DNA from: Apoderus coryli | Lineage: Eukaryota; Arthropoda; Insecta; Coleoptera; Attelabidae | Reading direction: 5' to 3' | NCBI GenBank assembly: GCA_911728435.2 | Contig: OU452198.1 | Coordinates: forward strand, 15,906,001 to 15,970,000 | Length of the DNA: 64,000 bases | In this document: piece after piece, positions 29,338 to 39,539 of the stretch | Position numbering within the stretch: position 1 is the stretch's first letter | Layout: every line of letters begins with the position of its first letter | Made by a program: the position numbers and the translations under genes | Notes under the pieces: generated by a model | The model's database searches: none | The model's input: only the letters and a program-made list of their open reading frames with translations | What the model was told of the DNA's origin: nothing

Positions 29338-32112
29338 ATGGCGAAAATCGTAAATATATGTCATATAAATATTAGATCTTTAACTGCTCATTTTGTTGAA
29401 TTCTGTGAATATTTTCAGTCTGAGAGCTACGACATTATAGGTGTCTCCGAGACATGGTTAAAGCCTCAAATTAAGGATGATCAAATCCATCTGGAGGGTT
29501 ATAATTTTTATAGAAAAGATAGAGATGAGAGGGGTGGCGGTGTTGGGCTTTATGTAAGGAATCACATGACAGTTGAAATAATCAATATTGATCATAATGT
29601 TGAGGGCATCTGTGTGAGACTGGTTCGCGGTGGGTTTAATATGGTGGTATGTTGTATATATAGGCCCCCTAATGCGCTAAACAATGTTTTTCTTGATGTT
29701 TTTGAAAATGTTGTGTTGGATATGATCCCACACGGTGAGGAATTAATTATACTGGGCGATTTTAATATTAATCTCTTTGATATTAACAGCACGGTAACTT
29801 CTACATATTTAAATATAATTGATAGTCTTGGCCTGATGCAAATTATCAATGATGCAACTAGAGTTACCAGTACAAGTGAAGCGCTAATTGATCATATTAT
29901 ATTGTCTGAAAATTGTAGGGTGAAAAATGCTGGAGTAATTATTTTAGACATTTCTGATCATGACTTAGTTTTTGTTACTCTTAATGTTGATATGGAACAA
30001 GATATTATTTCTCCAAGCGTTTACAGAGACTTGAAGCATGTGAACTTGGTTGCTTTGTATGACGAGTTGCAATCCATTCCATGGGATAATATATATCACA
30101 TTGACGACATTGACGGTAAAGTAGCACTTTTTAATTATAATATTACTCTATTAATGAATACACATGCACCTCTAAAAACCGTAAAATTTCGAAAAAAATA
30201 TAAGCCGTGGATTACGGATACAATCAAAATACTATTGAACCTAAGAAATAGAGCCAAAATTAAATTTAAAAAATCTAAAAAGCGGGAACATTTTGATTAT
30301 TTTAAACAACTAAGAAATTATACTAATAAAGCAATAAAACGTGAAAAAAAGGCATATTTGTCTACTTACATGAATCTAAGTAATAAGAATATGTGGAAAT
30401 CTCTTAAAAATTTGAATATTCTTAAAACATCCGACAAAAGTATACCTCAAAATCTTAACGATGTAGAAAAACTTAATGAGTACTTTGTCAATAGTATACC
30501 ATCTAACAATACTACTTCCAATGTGAGTGAATATTATGAAGGAATTGCACAAGGCATAAGTCAATGCTTGGTTTTTGAGGAGGTGTCAGAGGTTCGTGTG
30601 TCTAAGATTTTATGTAATATTAAATCTCGTGCGGTTGGCGCAGATGGTATGCATGTCAACTTCCTTATTTTTTGTTGCCCATTTGTGTTGAAGTACATGT
30701 GTCATATTATAAATTTTTGTATCAGGGAGTCTGTTTTTCCGTCTCAGTGGAGGGTTGCGCAAGTGATTCCTCTACCGAAAACAAAAAATCCCAAAGAATT
30801 TAAAGAATTAAGACCGATTAGCTTATTACCAGTTTTCTCTAAAATATTGGAAAAAGTGATAAAAGTTCAACTTTGTAAACATATAAATAAATACAGTATT
30901 TTGCCTGAGACACAATCCGGTTTTAGAGAGGGTCACAGTTGTGCTACGGCTCTACTGGATGTCACTGACCAGATTATAACGGCTACTGATAATAGTCAAT
31001 GCAGTATCTTGGTACTGCTTGATTTTTCTAAAGCATTTGATACTTTAGATCACAATGTTTTATTGATAATTTTGCGTTATTTGGGACTATCGGAGAGTGC
31101 TGTATTATTTCTGTGCAATTATTTGCGAAATCGGGAGCAAAGAGTGTTACTAAATGGTCATATCTCTTCTACATTAAGAATTTCTAGGGGTGTGCCACAG
31201 GGATCTATCCTTGGACCTATTTTGTACAGTCTCTACACGTCACAATTTCCTAGGTTTATTAAGAATTGTTCAATGAAGATGTATGCGGATGACACGCAGC
31301 TTCTCTACTCTTTCAACCCAAATTTTATTGATTCTGGTTGCCGGATTGTTAATGATGACTTAGAAATCTTAAATAGAATTTCATTAAAACATGGTTTGGT
31401 ACTTAACCCGAGTAAATGCGTCTCAATGTTGTTCGGAAGGCCAGTTGATGTTCGGAGATTGAGTGATAGCGTTATGGTCAAAATTGAAGGCACGGTATTG
31501 CCGCTTAAGTCTGAGGCGAGGAATTTGGGCTTGATTATGGATAGTCGCTTGAGGTTCGATGGGCATGTGTCGGAGTGCATAAAGAAAGCTGTGGGGAATC
31601 TAAAGTTGTTGTACAATTCACGGCACATCCTTAACATTAAGCTTAAAACCATATTATGTGATTCCATTGTACTGTCGAATTTCAATCACTGCGACACTGT
31701 CTATGGTCCGTGCCTTACAGCTCGTACAGCACATCGTATACAAAAGATACAGAAGTATTGCTTACGTTTTATTTATGGCATTAGAAAAGGACGGCCAGTT
31801 TCACACAAACTAAAAAGTGCAGACTGGCTGGATATGAAAACCAGACGCTATGTGCATCGAGCTGCATTATACCACAAGATTATTACACTTAAACAGCCTG
31901 CATATCTTTACAGAAGAATTTCGTTTCGCACAGATGTCCACAACTTGAATTTGCGTTTTAGAGGCAGCTTAACGCCGCCTGTTCATCGAACTGGTATATT
32001 TGAGAGAAGCTTTACATTTGATATAGCAAAGTTATATAATGCCCTCTCCCCTCAATGCAAAGGTAGTTCAATTTCTGCATTCTCGAGGCACCTTAAGCGT
32101 AGTCTCACTTAA
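29338..32112 (+). CDS. LINE ORF2: endonuclease plus reverse transcriptase, intact
   Basis: 924 residues from an ATG just after a poly-T run. The APE-type endonuclease shows HINIRSL, GVSETWL (Glu), LGDFNINLFD (Asp/Asn) and ISDHDLVFV (Asp-His). The RT fingers have LRPISLLPVFSKILEKVI. Motif A is LLDFSKAFDTLDHNVL, motif B RGVPQGSILGPILY and motif C KMYADDTQLLYSF. Thumb and C-terminal regions follow to KRSLT. All catalytic residues expected for target-primed reverse transcription are present, and no frame damage is visible. It is similar throughout to the protein at 20332-23172 but with the canonical RPIS motif. Confidence 0.94.
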   Translation: MAKIVNICHINIRSLTAHFVEFCEYFQSESYDIIGVSETWLKPQIKDDQIHLEGYNFYRKDRDERGGGVGLYVRNHMTVEIINIDHNVEGICVRLVRGGFNMVVCCIYRPPNALNNVFLDVFENVVLDMIPHGEELIILGDFNINLFDINSTVTSTYLNIIDSLGLMQIINDATRVTSTSEALIDHIILSENCRVKNAGVIILDISDHDLVFVTLNVDMEQDIISPSVYRDLKHVNLVALYDELQSIPWDNIYHIDDIDGKVALFNYNITLLMNTHAPLKTVKFRKKYKPWITDTIKILLNLRNRAKIKFKKSKKREHFDYFKQLRNYTNKAIKREKKAYLSTYMNLSNKNMWKSLKNLNILKTSDKSIPQNLNDVEKLNEYFVNSIPSNNTTSNVSEYYEGIAQGISQCLVFEEVSEVRVSKILCNIKSRAVGADGMHVNFLIFCCPFVLKYMCHIINFCIRESVFPSQWRVAQVIPLPKTKNPKEFKELRPISLLPVFSKILEKVIKVQLCKHINKYSILPETQSGFREGHSCATALLDVTDQIITATDNSQCSILVLLDFSKAFDTLDHNVLLIILRYLGLSESAVLFLCNYLRNREQRVLLNGHISSTLRISRGVPQGSILGPILYSLYTSQFPRFIKNCSMKMYADDTQLLYSFNPNFIDSGCRIVNDDLEILNRISLKHGLVLNPSKCVSMLFGRPVDVRRLSDSVMVKIEGTVLPLKSEARNLGLIMDSRLRFDGHVSECIKKAVGNLKLLYNSRHILNIKLKTILCDSIVLSNFNHCDTVYGPCLTARTAHRIQKIQKYCLRFIYGIRKGRPVSHKLKSADWLDMKTRRYVHRAALYHKIITLKQPAYLYRRISFRTDVHNLNLRFRGSLTPPVHRTGIFERSFTFDIAKLYNALSPQCKGSSISAFSRHLKRSLT

Positions 32113-32325
32113 TTAGTATATAAATGTCTGTTTTGTATAATTTGCGTATGAAATTTTTGTAATTAGAGAGCTATGTGTGTTGTCTTTTTGTGTATAAGGT
32201 TGAGTGTTAAAAACAGCTTGCAGACCAAGTTTGCCAGTTGCACTTCTGCCTTTTCGGGAGTGACTGTATGTTGTTTATATATACTGAGTATTGTATGAGC
32301 GATGTATGTTACTTACTGAATAAAG

Positions 32326-32358
<33 letters not shown>

Positions 32359-32734
32359 TGTCGTAGTAGATCGTAACTAATAAGAAAGTAACTTTTCTTT
32401 TATTACTGTCTCAAAATATTATAAATAATTGGAACTACAGCCAAAGATGTATAATAATTTTGTAAATATGGAAATTAGTATGGATACGTTCAACACATCC
32501 CGATTTATGTATTTATTTATCATCAGTACTGCTTTCCGAACATCTTCCATCGATCGCAAACATAAAAAATGCGATAAAAAATGACAATACAGGTTTCCTG
32601 AAATTTTGGAGGAACGACCTCGGATATACATATTATGTTAGGGTGTATAATATTTCCTTTATAGAAACAAATTGGCTAAAACTGGCAACAGAATGCAATT
32701 ATTATTTTTTCTTGGTTTTTTTATTAAAATCATT

Positions 32735-33425
32735 ATTCTGCCATGTGTTTTTGCTAAAAGATGCCAAATGACATGCCTATGAACAGTCACGTGATTATCA
32801 TAACCTGTCAAAATTGACATTTTTAATTTTAAAAATTGCCTTATAATTTAAATATCAAAATATGTCAAAGGAAAAAGGTTGTTTGTAATTTAATTTTTTA
32901 CCCATCTCGTGCAATTTATTATTTTTTCTATTTTTTTAAAAATAAGCGTTTCAAATTTTATTAAAAAATGTTTCGTTAATTTAAAATTATATTTTCAAAA
33001 TGTTTAAATTCTAAATTATTACGTGAAACACTGCTTTTTCAATAAAACAAAATCTTTAACAAAAACTCCCCTAACAGTTGATGCAAAGTTGCTATAATTT
33101 TTCGATTACCTCTGCATTTTAATTTGTGTCGATTTCTTATTATCTAGATTAATAGTTACGCCGCGTCGAATCAAGAGAAAAAACTACACGTTAAGTTAAC
33201 TACTTTTAACTAAAACTTGAAACTCAGAAAATACGTTGAAAATTGACACATGGGTAAAAAATTGAATTACAAAGAACTTCTTCTTTTGATATTTTAAAAA
33301 ATAAGACCATTTTTAGAACTCTTCTTGAAAAAATGTCAATTTCGACAAGTCAGGAACTACTCTTATGCATGTCATTTGGCATCATTTTTAAAGCACATGG
33401 CAGAATTAAAATTGTAATTAAAGAA
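32735..33425. repeat. Foldback repeat of about 690 bp
   Basis: The left arm (about 32735-32910, with CTGCCATGTG and GATGCCAAATGACATGC) is the inverse of the right arm (about 33250-33425, with GCATGTCATTTGGCATC and CACATGGCAG). The arms are imperfect, around 170 bp. No coding frame is present. The family is unknown to me. Confidence 0.7.
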
Positions 33426-33470
33426 AGAATTTCTATATTTATGATGCGCACTTTCTGAGTGACACTGTAT

Positions 33471-35198
33471 AAGGTAAATGTACCAGTACCTGACCCTGTA
33501 CCAATAGATGACACATTTCCATTTATTTGGTTTTATTAAGCATTATTGTAAGTTTTCTTGCGATTTTTGTGTGATGTAGCAACCTATTCTTAAACAAAAT
33601 ATATTGCGAGTATGTTCGTACCACTGGGTTAACTATTGTTTTGAAGCCGTCAATGTGAGAGTGTCATGGTCTTCGCGATTTTTGTAAGAAACGATATCCA
33701 TTCATGATAACAGGTAGGTTATATAAAACAGTTTTTAGATTACACACTATTATTTGGTGCTAGATGTAGATGCATTTTATAAGCATGGTATAACTTGGTA
33801 AATACGAAAAACTATAAAAAAACCAGCAGATATCAAATGTTATTTATTTTGACGAGGGTCATCTATAGATACATTGTGATACATGTATTTCCTATAGGTG
33901 ACACCGGTGTCATCTATAGGTACAACAGATATTTTATGAGTTTCTCACTTTGTATCATGAATGAGCTTATAATAAGGCTGATTCTCTTTTGTTTTTGTTA
34001 TTATCCAAACGCAACCTATAGATGACCCTATAGTGTCACGTTTAGGTTCAAGCTGAATTTAAACCTGACCCTCTATTTTTGAACACTGTCGCATTTAAGT
34101 TCAAAGATATATAAACCTGACCCTTTATATTTTAAACATTTTTTCTTTGTTATTTGACAGAAAATGGATCAAAACAAAAATTTTAAAAAATCCTGAAAGT
34201 GCAATGAAAGATGCCATTAGAGTCGTACGATACGGATGCCTACAAAAACTGTTACAAAGGCATTTAAAGTTGCAAAACTTTACTGTATAAGATCAAAGGT
34301 GTCAATCTAGAGTCAAGAAAAATGGGTCCCGAGACGTTTTTTTCGGCAAGCAAAGAGAAAATTCTAGTCAAGCGGCTTATAGACATATGGCGAAAGCAGG
34401 TTTTCCTATTTCCAAAGACAATTTTCTGGTAAATGTAGAAAAATTAGCTACAGAGTTAAAAAAGAGTTTAGGTAAACACGATAAACCTGGTAGGAAGTGG
34501 TATGAATGGTTTCTCAAGCGGCATCCAGAAATAAGCTTGTGAACACCACAGAATCTAAGAACAAGTAGAGCATCTGTGACCACAATTCAACTGAACAGAT
34601 GGTTCCATGAAGTATATGAGCATTTATTAGCGATTGATCAGACGGACATTCTTCAGGATCCCACAAGAATATTCAATGCAGATGAATCTGTATTTTTCCT
34701 TAATCCAAAAGGAAACAAAGTGCTTGCTCGTAGAGGTGATAAAACTGTCAAAGAATTAGAACACTATTTGTCACATGATTTGTAATTTAAATATTTTTGC
34801 AAATGCTTTTTAATTTGAAGTAAATTATGTTTTTTTTTATATTTACAAATGAATTTTTTATTTAAATTGCGCTTTATATAACGTACTATAAAACACCAGC
34901 CTTGTTCAAGGGTCAACTAAAGGTTACGATAATGTCATACTTAGGAGCAACCTTTATTCACTAGTCACTAGGGTCAGGAATAGGTAGATACGCCGATATT
35001 CAAAAAATTATGTTTATTTTATTAACGCCCTTTTGTATACATAGTTCGACCTCATTTTTTAAAAGAATGATGTTCCGTTAAAACTGTCATGAAGGTATGT
35101 ATGTCAAAAAACAATATGTCGCAACATATTCACACATCATAAAAATGTGATAATTTTTGCACATTCCCTAATGGGTCAGGCACTGGTACATTTACCTT
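33471..35198 (+). mobile_element. Non-autonomous pogo/Tc5-like transposon remnant
   Basis: The ends AAGGTAAATGTACCAGTACC and the inverse GGCACTGGTACATTTACCTT form terminal inverted repeats of about 26 bp. The left interior is rich in copies of TATAGRTGAC in both orientations and in CCTGACCCT copies that echo the TIR. The interior carries a broken transposase at 34387-34785. Confidence 0.72.
34387..34785 (+). pseudogene. Pogo/Tc5-like transposase fragment
   Basis: One frame with a single internal TGA at about 34540 reads KAGFPISKDNFLVNVEKLA, then GRKWYEWFLKRHPEISL, the Tc5/CENP-B-type DNA-binding helix-turn-helix. It continues with FNADESVFFLNPKGNKVLAR, the segment holding the first catalytic Asp of the DDE_1 domain. 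The frame ends before the second and third catalytic residues, so the C-terminal half is deleted. Inactive. Confidence 0.78.
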
Positions 35199-35199
35199 A

Positions 35200-36286
35200 A
35201 TGCAAACTTTGTTACTACAAACCTAACTCTACCATGAAAACAAATTACTATATTGTATTACTTATTGTAAAATTTTGGTGTACCTAAATGCTACAATAAT
35301 TGCAGCTAAAATAGTTTGCAAAAAAATAAAAGTGGAAGACAGTAAGGCGAAATTAATACCTACAGAAAAGCGAATTTTTTGTATATGATATTCTCACAAA
35401 AAGAAAAGGATAAAAAGCAAATCGTTTGTCAAATTTAATAAAATTATAGGACATAAGCTAGTAATGATTGTAATCCAAATAAAAAAAGTTGTAACTAGAG
35501 ATTTTCTGCCTTTTTTACATAAATAAGTAACTACATTTAACATAATTGTACAAATTATTCGTACTGCCAAATCCAGGGCATTATTTATTGTTTGGAAAGT
35601 CGAAACCCAAAAATGTACGTAACCATTATTTGTTTTAAAAACAAAGCACTTGTTTTTAATTCAACTACTTAAATGCAACGTAAACAATATGCATATTATA
35701 GGTAAGTACTTGGATTAATTTTTAGATAAGATTAAAAAGATCATGTCTCTAAATAAATTATTAATTCGAAATTATCAACGATATAACATACATAAATATG
35801 TACTGCAAAAATTGTATTACTTAGATGTAAAATTTTGCCAATTATATTATTTAAACAAATAAATTAATCAACTTAATCAGACTTCTAAATATAACCTCAT
35901 CAGTACTAACTGGACATATTGAAGATGAAAATGTTTTGCTTACTTTAATAAATTCAATCGTATTATTTTGACTTAAATATTTCTTAGTTGTTAAGCTTTT
36001 ACGATAAATTATTGGTTTCACAAAATGAATAAATGTAATGAGCATATTATGGGAGAAAAAATCGAGAGAAAAATATGTTACCCTATATCTCTGTTTTATT
36101 CAAAGGGTTTGTAAGATTTTGCCTATAACTTCACAACTTATGAGGGCGTAAGTACCTAAGAGTTCTTTCAAAATTGTAGTAAACCATTGTAATGTAACAA
36201 CTTAAACTTATTATCAAACGTTTCAAAATGTACTAAACCGCATGAATCTTAAACGTATCGGAAGTAACAGGTTACATATGACTCAC
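35200..36286. other. Syb intron sequence with no recognised feature
   Basis: AT-rich intron between the pogo-like remnant and the Syb SNARE exon. I see no coding frame or repeat that I can support. Confidence 0.45.
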
Positions 36287-36578
36287 CAAATATAATGATC
36301 AACAAAATAACTGCAATTACACCGATAATAATCATCATTTTAATGTTCTTCCACCAATATTTTCTTTTCAGTTTTTGAGCCTGTTGTTCAAACCGTTTAC
36401 CACCTTCTTGTAATGCATCAGCTCTACTGTCCAATTCTGATAATTTCTGATCTCGTTCCAATACTTTTTCGACATTAACTCGCATTATACCAACAACCTC
36501 ATTGACCTGCTGTTGAGTCTGTTCTAGTTTGGATGGGGCTCTTGAAGGACCGTCCATTGTTATGGGATATATGCTTCA
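36287..36578 (-). CDS. Syb: Synaptobrevin/VAMP (Syb), first coding exon with SNARE motif
   Basis: The CDS starts at the ATG 36555-36557, and the exon begins at 36578 after a TTTTAG acceptor. A strong GTGAGT donor is at 36286-36281. It encodes 90 residues plus one base. The N-terminus is short ([17 protein letters not shown]), followed by the R-SNARE motif at about 15-68 with [20 protein letters not shown] (zero-layer Arg35) and [21 protein letters not shown] precedes a membrane anchor [17 protein letters not shown] (74-90). The [13 protein letters not shown] wording matches insect Syb rather than neuronal n-Syb. The protein is a tail-anchored vesicle R-SNARE that pairs with syntaxin and SNAP-25-type partners in fusion. 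The final 26 residues come from exon 18485-18564, giving 116 in total. Confidence 0.93.
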
Positions 36579-37038
36579 CTAAAATCAAGTGTAGGTGGTA
36601 TTTGAGAAAGTACGTATGTGAGCAAATTGTGTAAAAACTAAATTTAGTATAAATATTTATATTAGTGGAGTCGTAAAAACGTGTAATACACTATGTAAAA
36701 GATAACTATAGAAACAAGAGGATTTTACTAGTCTAAATTTTAATGATAAAGATATTTGCATATAGCTCATCCTACTTACATATTTTTGGGTAGCTTTCGT
36801 ATATTAAAACGAAAAATAGGTATATTCTACCAAATTATGTGGAAATCTAAAATATGGTAAAGATTCAAACTAAAACTAAGAACCCGAACGCAAAATTAAC
36901 TAACGTGAAAACAAAATAATCTTAAAACAAAAAAGAAATAAGTATTAAGATAATCAGTCAGCAATCTACCATTATCGAGTCGACTGACAGTTGTTATTGT
37001 CAATTGGATATAACATATGACATATAACATCGACTCAC

Positions 37039-37130
37039 CTGTTGATATGACAGCATTCGCAATTGACAATTCCACACAGAGTATATACAACCAGGGCATT
37101 TTGATTTCAGATACGTCCATGAATCACCAT
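37039..37130 (-). other. Possible 5' non-coding exon of Syb
   Basis: A consensus donor (CAACAG then GTGAGT, minus strand) ends at 37039. Joining it to 36578 would place this sequence in the 5' UTR; the small frame starting at 37120 is not in frame with the Syb ATG. The upstream limit is unknown. Confidence 0.35.
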
Positions 37131-38500
37131 CGAATTTTGTTAATTCGTTTAAGTTTATTTTTGTAATAAAAAATCCAACAAGTGTAATTTATTAAATTAA
37201 GTTCTAGACTTTAAGTGTAATCTATAGAGGGAGACGCCTATTGTTTTAAAGCTGACCAATTAAGCTGCCTTTTGTGCGAGAGATTTGGGTATTTGATTTG
37301 GGTATTCACCGTATTGGACAATCACGTGACGCCAGCGCGTAGAGGTAAATCTCCGTTTCTCCAAATACCCAAAAGATCGTTTAAGTTTATGCTTTCTCGG
37401 ATATTTGCGCATGCGTTATCATCGGTTCCATTGAAAACAATAAAATAAATAACAACAAAAATAACCTAATAAATCTTTACTAACCTTAAATAATAAAGTG
37501 TTTAGTCTGTCGTTAATCATAACAAGTAAAGCTTCCAAACTCCAAATTAAATTAAAACTATTCAATTCCTACAATAATAACTAAACAGACTCGTTAATAG
37601 TAGAATACTCGATTGTACATACGAGTAAATCCACCTATTCATTATACTACTGTTTTTAGCAACTACTTATATCAAAGCAGTTGACTCGAGTAAATGATCA
37701 TCGAATGGAAATTGAATTCGACAGTGTCGACATTCTAGAATATGAATCTACATTAAGTTATCCAGCTTTTTTAACATTAACAAATTTCGATTGTTTCATT
37801 CACGCAGTGGATTTGATTATTAATTCGAAAAGGATTATTTTGATTGATTAAAATTTAAAATTTTATATAGGTAGTGGCGAAATACCCAAATAATGCGTTT
37901 TGATCTTGAGAGATCCTCATAATAGAGTGATAGTATATATAATATTATCTCATTCTCGTTATTACTGAGCATGCGCACACGAAGATACCTTAATAATTGA
38001 AAATTATCAAATATATTTTTTGAGCATGGTTTTATGGGTTGCAAATGAAGGAGAATTTGTCTGACCAGAACCCGCAACTGTGCATATTGTTTATCACTGC
38101 TATTGTCTTTGTTTATAAAGACAATGGCACTGCCAAATACATATTTAATACCTGGATGACGACAAAAGTTCAGAACTTTTGGCAAAATTATCCAGGTTAC
38201 ATTCGAAGTAGTTCATTAACTCATCAAAATCAAGGGCCAGGGAGTTGGTTGGTTATAAGCAGATCTCATGTGGGCTGCTTGGTTGGACTATACACTAGTC
38301 ATTGGCGTTTGAATCATCATCTCACGAGGTTGGGTCTCATCGAACATTCCGAGCACAAAACAAAAGGGTATGTTTTGTGATACCAAGTGCCTGGAGGATG
38401 ATGAGACGGCGGCAGCTAGGTAGGTAGAACCTATTAGCAATGAAAATTGCTCTATTAAACAAAATAAATAATAATATGATTGGTATATGAGGAAAATTGA
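37131..38500. other. Upstream flank of Syb, no supported gene
   Basis: This probably includes the Syb promoter region, but I could not identify a specific element. The moderate frames around 37835-38380 overlap on both strands and show no family resemblance. Confidence 0.35.
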
Positions 38501-38640
38501 ACATAAATTTGCAAAATTATTTCCAATGTTTTTTTGGTATTGCGCCAAACAAACGAAAATAATAACATCAGACATCAGGTGAATTGCCCGCATCCCGCAT
38601 GTGCATAATATACAGATTTTGATTGGCTCGGCACGTTGGC
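38500..38640. repeat. Dispersed repeat, copy 1
   Basis: From 38584, TTGCCCGCATCCCGCATGTG and the next about 35 bp recur at 57702 with two mismatches. Weaker similarity extends about 80 bp upstream in both places. The family is unknown. Confidence 0.65.
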
Positions 38641-38657
38641 ATTTTAATGTATGCTCT

Positions 38658-38772
38658 AATACTTAGGCCATTACACCTGACAACATCGCCAATATAACGT
38701 AACGTTATTAACCAAACGTTAATAAAGTGTTATTGCAGTAGCGATGTTGTCAGGTGTACTTTCCTAAGTATT
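38658..38772. repeat. 115-bp palindromic MITE-like repeat
   Basis: AATACTTAGG...ACACCTGACAACATCGC at the left is inverted at the right as GCGATGTTGTCAGGTGT...CCTAAGTATT. The arms are about 32-35 bp around a short AT-rich loop. It has the layout of a miniature inverted-repeat element. Confidence 0.75.
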
Positions 38773-38952
38773 TCTAATAATATAGAAAGTTGTAAGTATA
38801 GCAGTATTAAGATCAACCTTATTTTTGTCATCCGAGCATGCGCTTTTAATTGTAAATTAAGGTAAATTTCATTTATGACAGTAGAGTTATAATAATAATT
38901 GAATGAATGGCTGTTGAAAACACTTGTCTACTATACTAGACGATTATATGTG

Positions 38953-39000
38953 TTACCTGAAGATGGCAACAGTTGTACATACGTTGCCAAAACGTTGTAT
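38953..39000 (+). ncRNA. Degenerate hammerhead motif
   Basis: CTGAAGA at 38957-38963, a perfect 6-bp stem GGCAAC/GTTGCC, then AAAAC in place of GAAAC, and GTTGTA. The essential G before AAA is lost and stem I does not pair, so it is probably inactive. Confidence 0.4.
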
Positions 39001-39068
39001 AAAAAAATGTTTGACATTAAATAACAAATTGTTATTTAGTCTGTGTGAAATGTGTGAGCCTCATTCCA

Positions 39069-39530
39069 AGAATTTATGAATCTAAATATTGAAGAAATAA
39101 GGCTCAAGAAAAAAGAGAACAAAAAAACTTATAATAGAGAGTAGAGATATTGCACTTGCAATATAAGGTAAATTAAAGTGAACCTTATTTTGACATCTGA
39201 GCATGTCCAGATGAAATCAAAATAAGGTAAAAATAAAGCCTCCGTAATAGCTGTTGTAATAAAGTCAAGCACTATCCTATTAAAATTTACCTTATTTTAT
39301 TTTCATCTGTGCTTGCTCAGATGTCAAAATAAGGTTGAATTTAACAATGCAAGAGCTTATTTGCAAGTGTAATATCTCTCTATTAGTCAAGCACTATCTT
39401 TAATAACATTTACTTTAATTAATAATCAAATCAAAATAAAAAAAAAACTAAGATGTCAAAATAGTTAGTTTTTTGTTCTCTTTTTTCTTGAGCCTTATTT
39501 CTTCAATATTTAGATTCAGAAATTCTTGGG
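39069..39530. repeat. Foldback repeat of about 460 bp
   Basis: The left arm (CCAAGAATTTATGAATCTAA, CTTGAGCC-type block, ACATCTGAGCATG) is inverted at the right, ending TTAGATTCAGAAATTCTTGG. The arms are roughly 170-200 bp with several differences. Blocks of CCTTATTTT recur inside. Non-coding. Confidence 0.75.
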
Positions 39531-39539
39531 ATGAATATG

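Larger units (their letters stand above)
28160..32358 (+). mobile_element. Full-length, apparently intact LINE with PHD-type ORF1
   Basis: Both ORFs are open (28330-29268 and 29338-32112), separated by 69 bp containing two poly-T runs. The 3' UTR is about 210 bp and ends GAATAAAG plus a long perfect (ATT)n (about 32325-32358). The 5' UTR is at most about 170 bp; its exact start is uncertain. It lies in the Syb intron in antisense orientation to Syb. The lack of any frame damage suggests a young insertion. Confidence 0.88.

Noticed and set aside
32515..32545. Minus-strand CTGATGA near 32525
   Set aside because: No stem II and GAAAC follow; chance occurrence.
35885..35910. Minus-strand CTGATGAGG at about 35897
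   Set aside because: Lacks the second core box and a cleavage triplet; chance occurrence.
36896..37120. 74-residue minus-strand frame starting MDVSEIKMPWLY as an alternative Syb N-terminus
   Set aside because: A strong donor ends this segment, and joining to 36578 is out of frame with the SNARE coding sequence; at most it is a 5' UTR exon.
37835..38380. Overlapping ~115-residue frames on both strands upstream of Syb
   Set aside because: No recognisable motif, atypical composition and no splice context; more likely chance in repeat-derived DNA.
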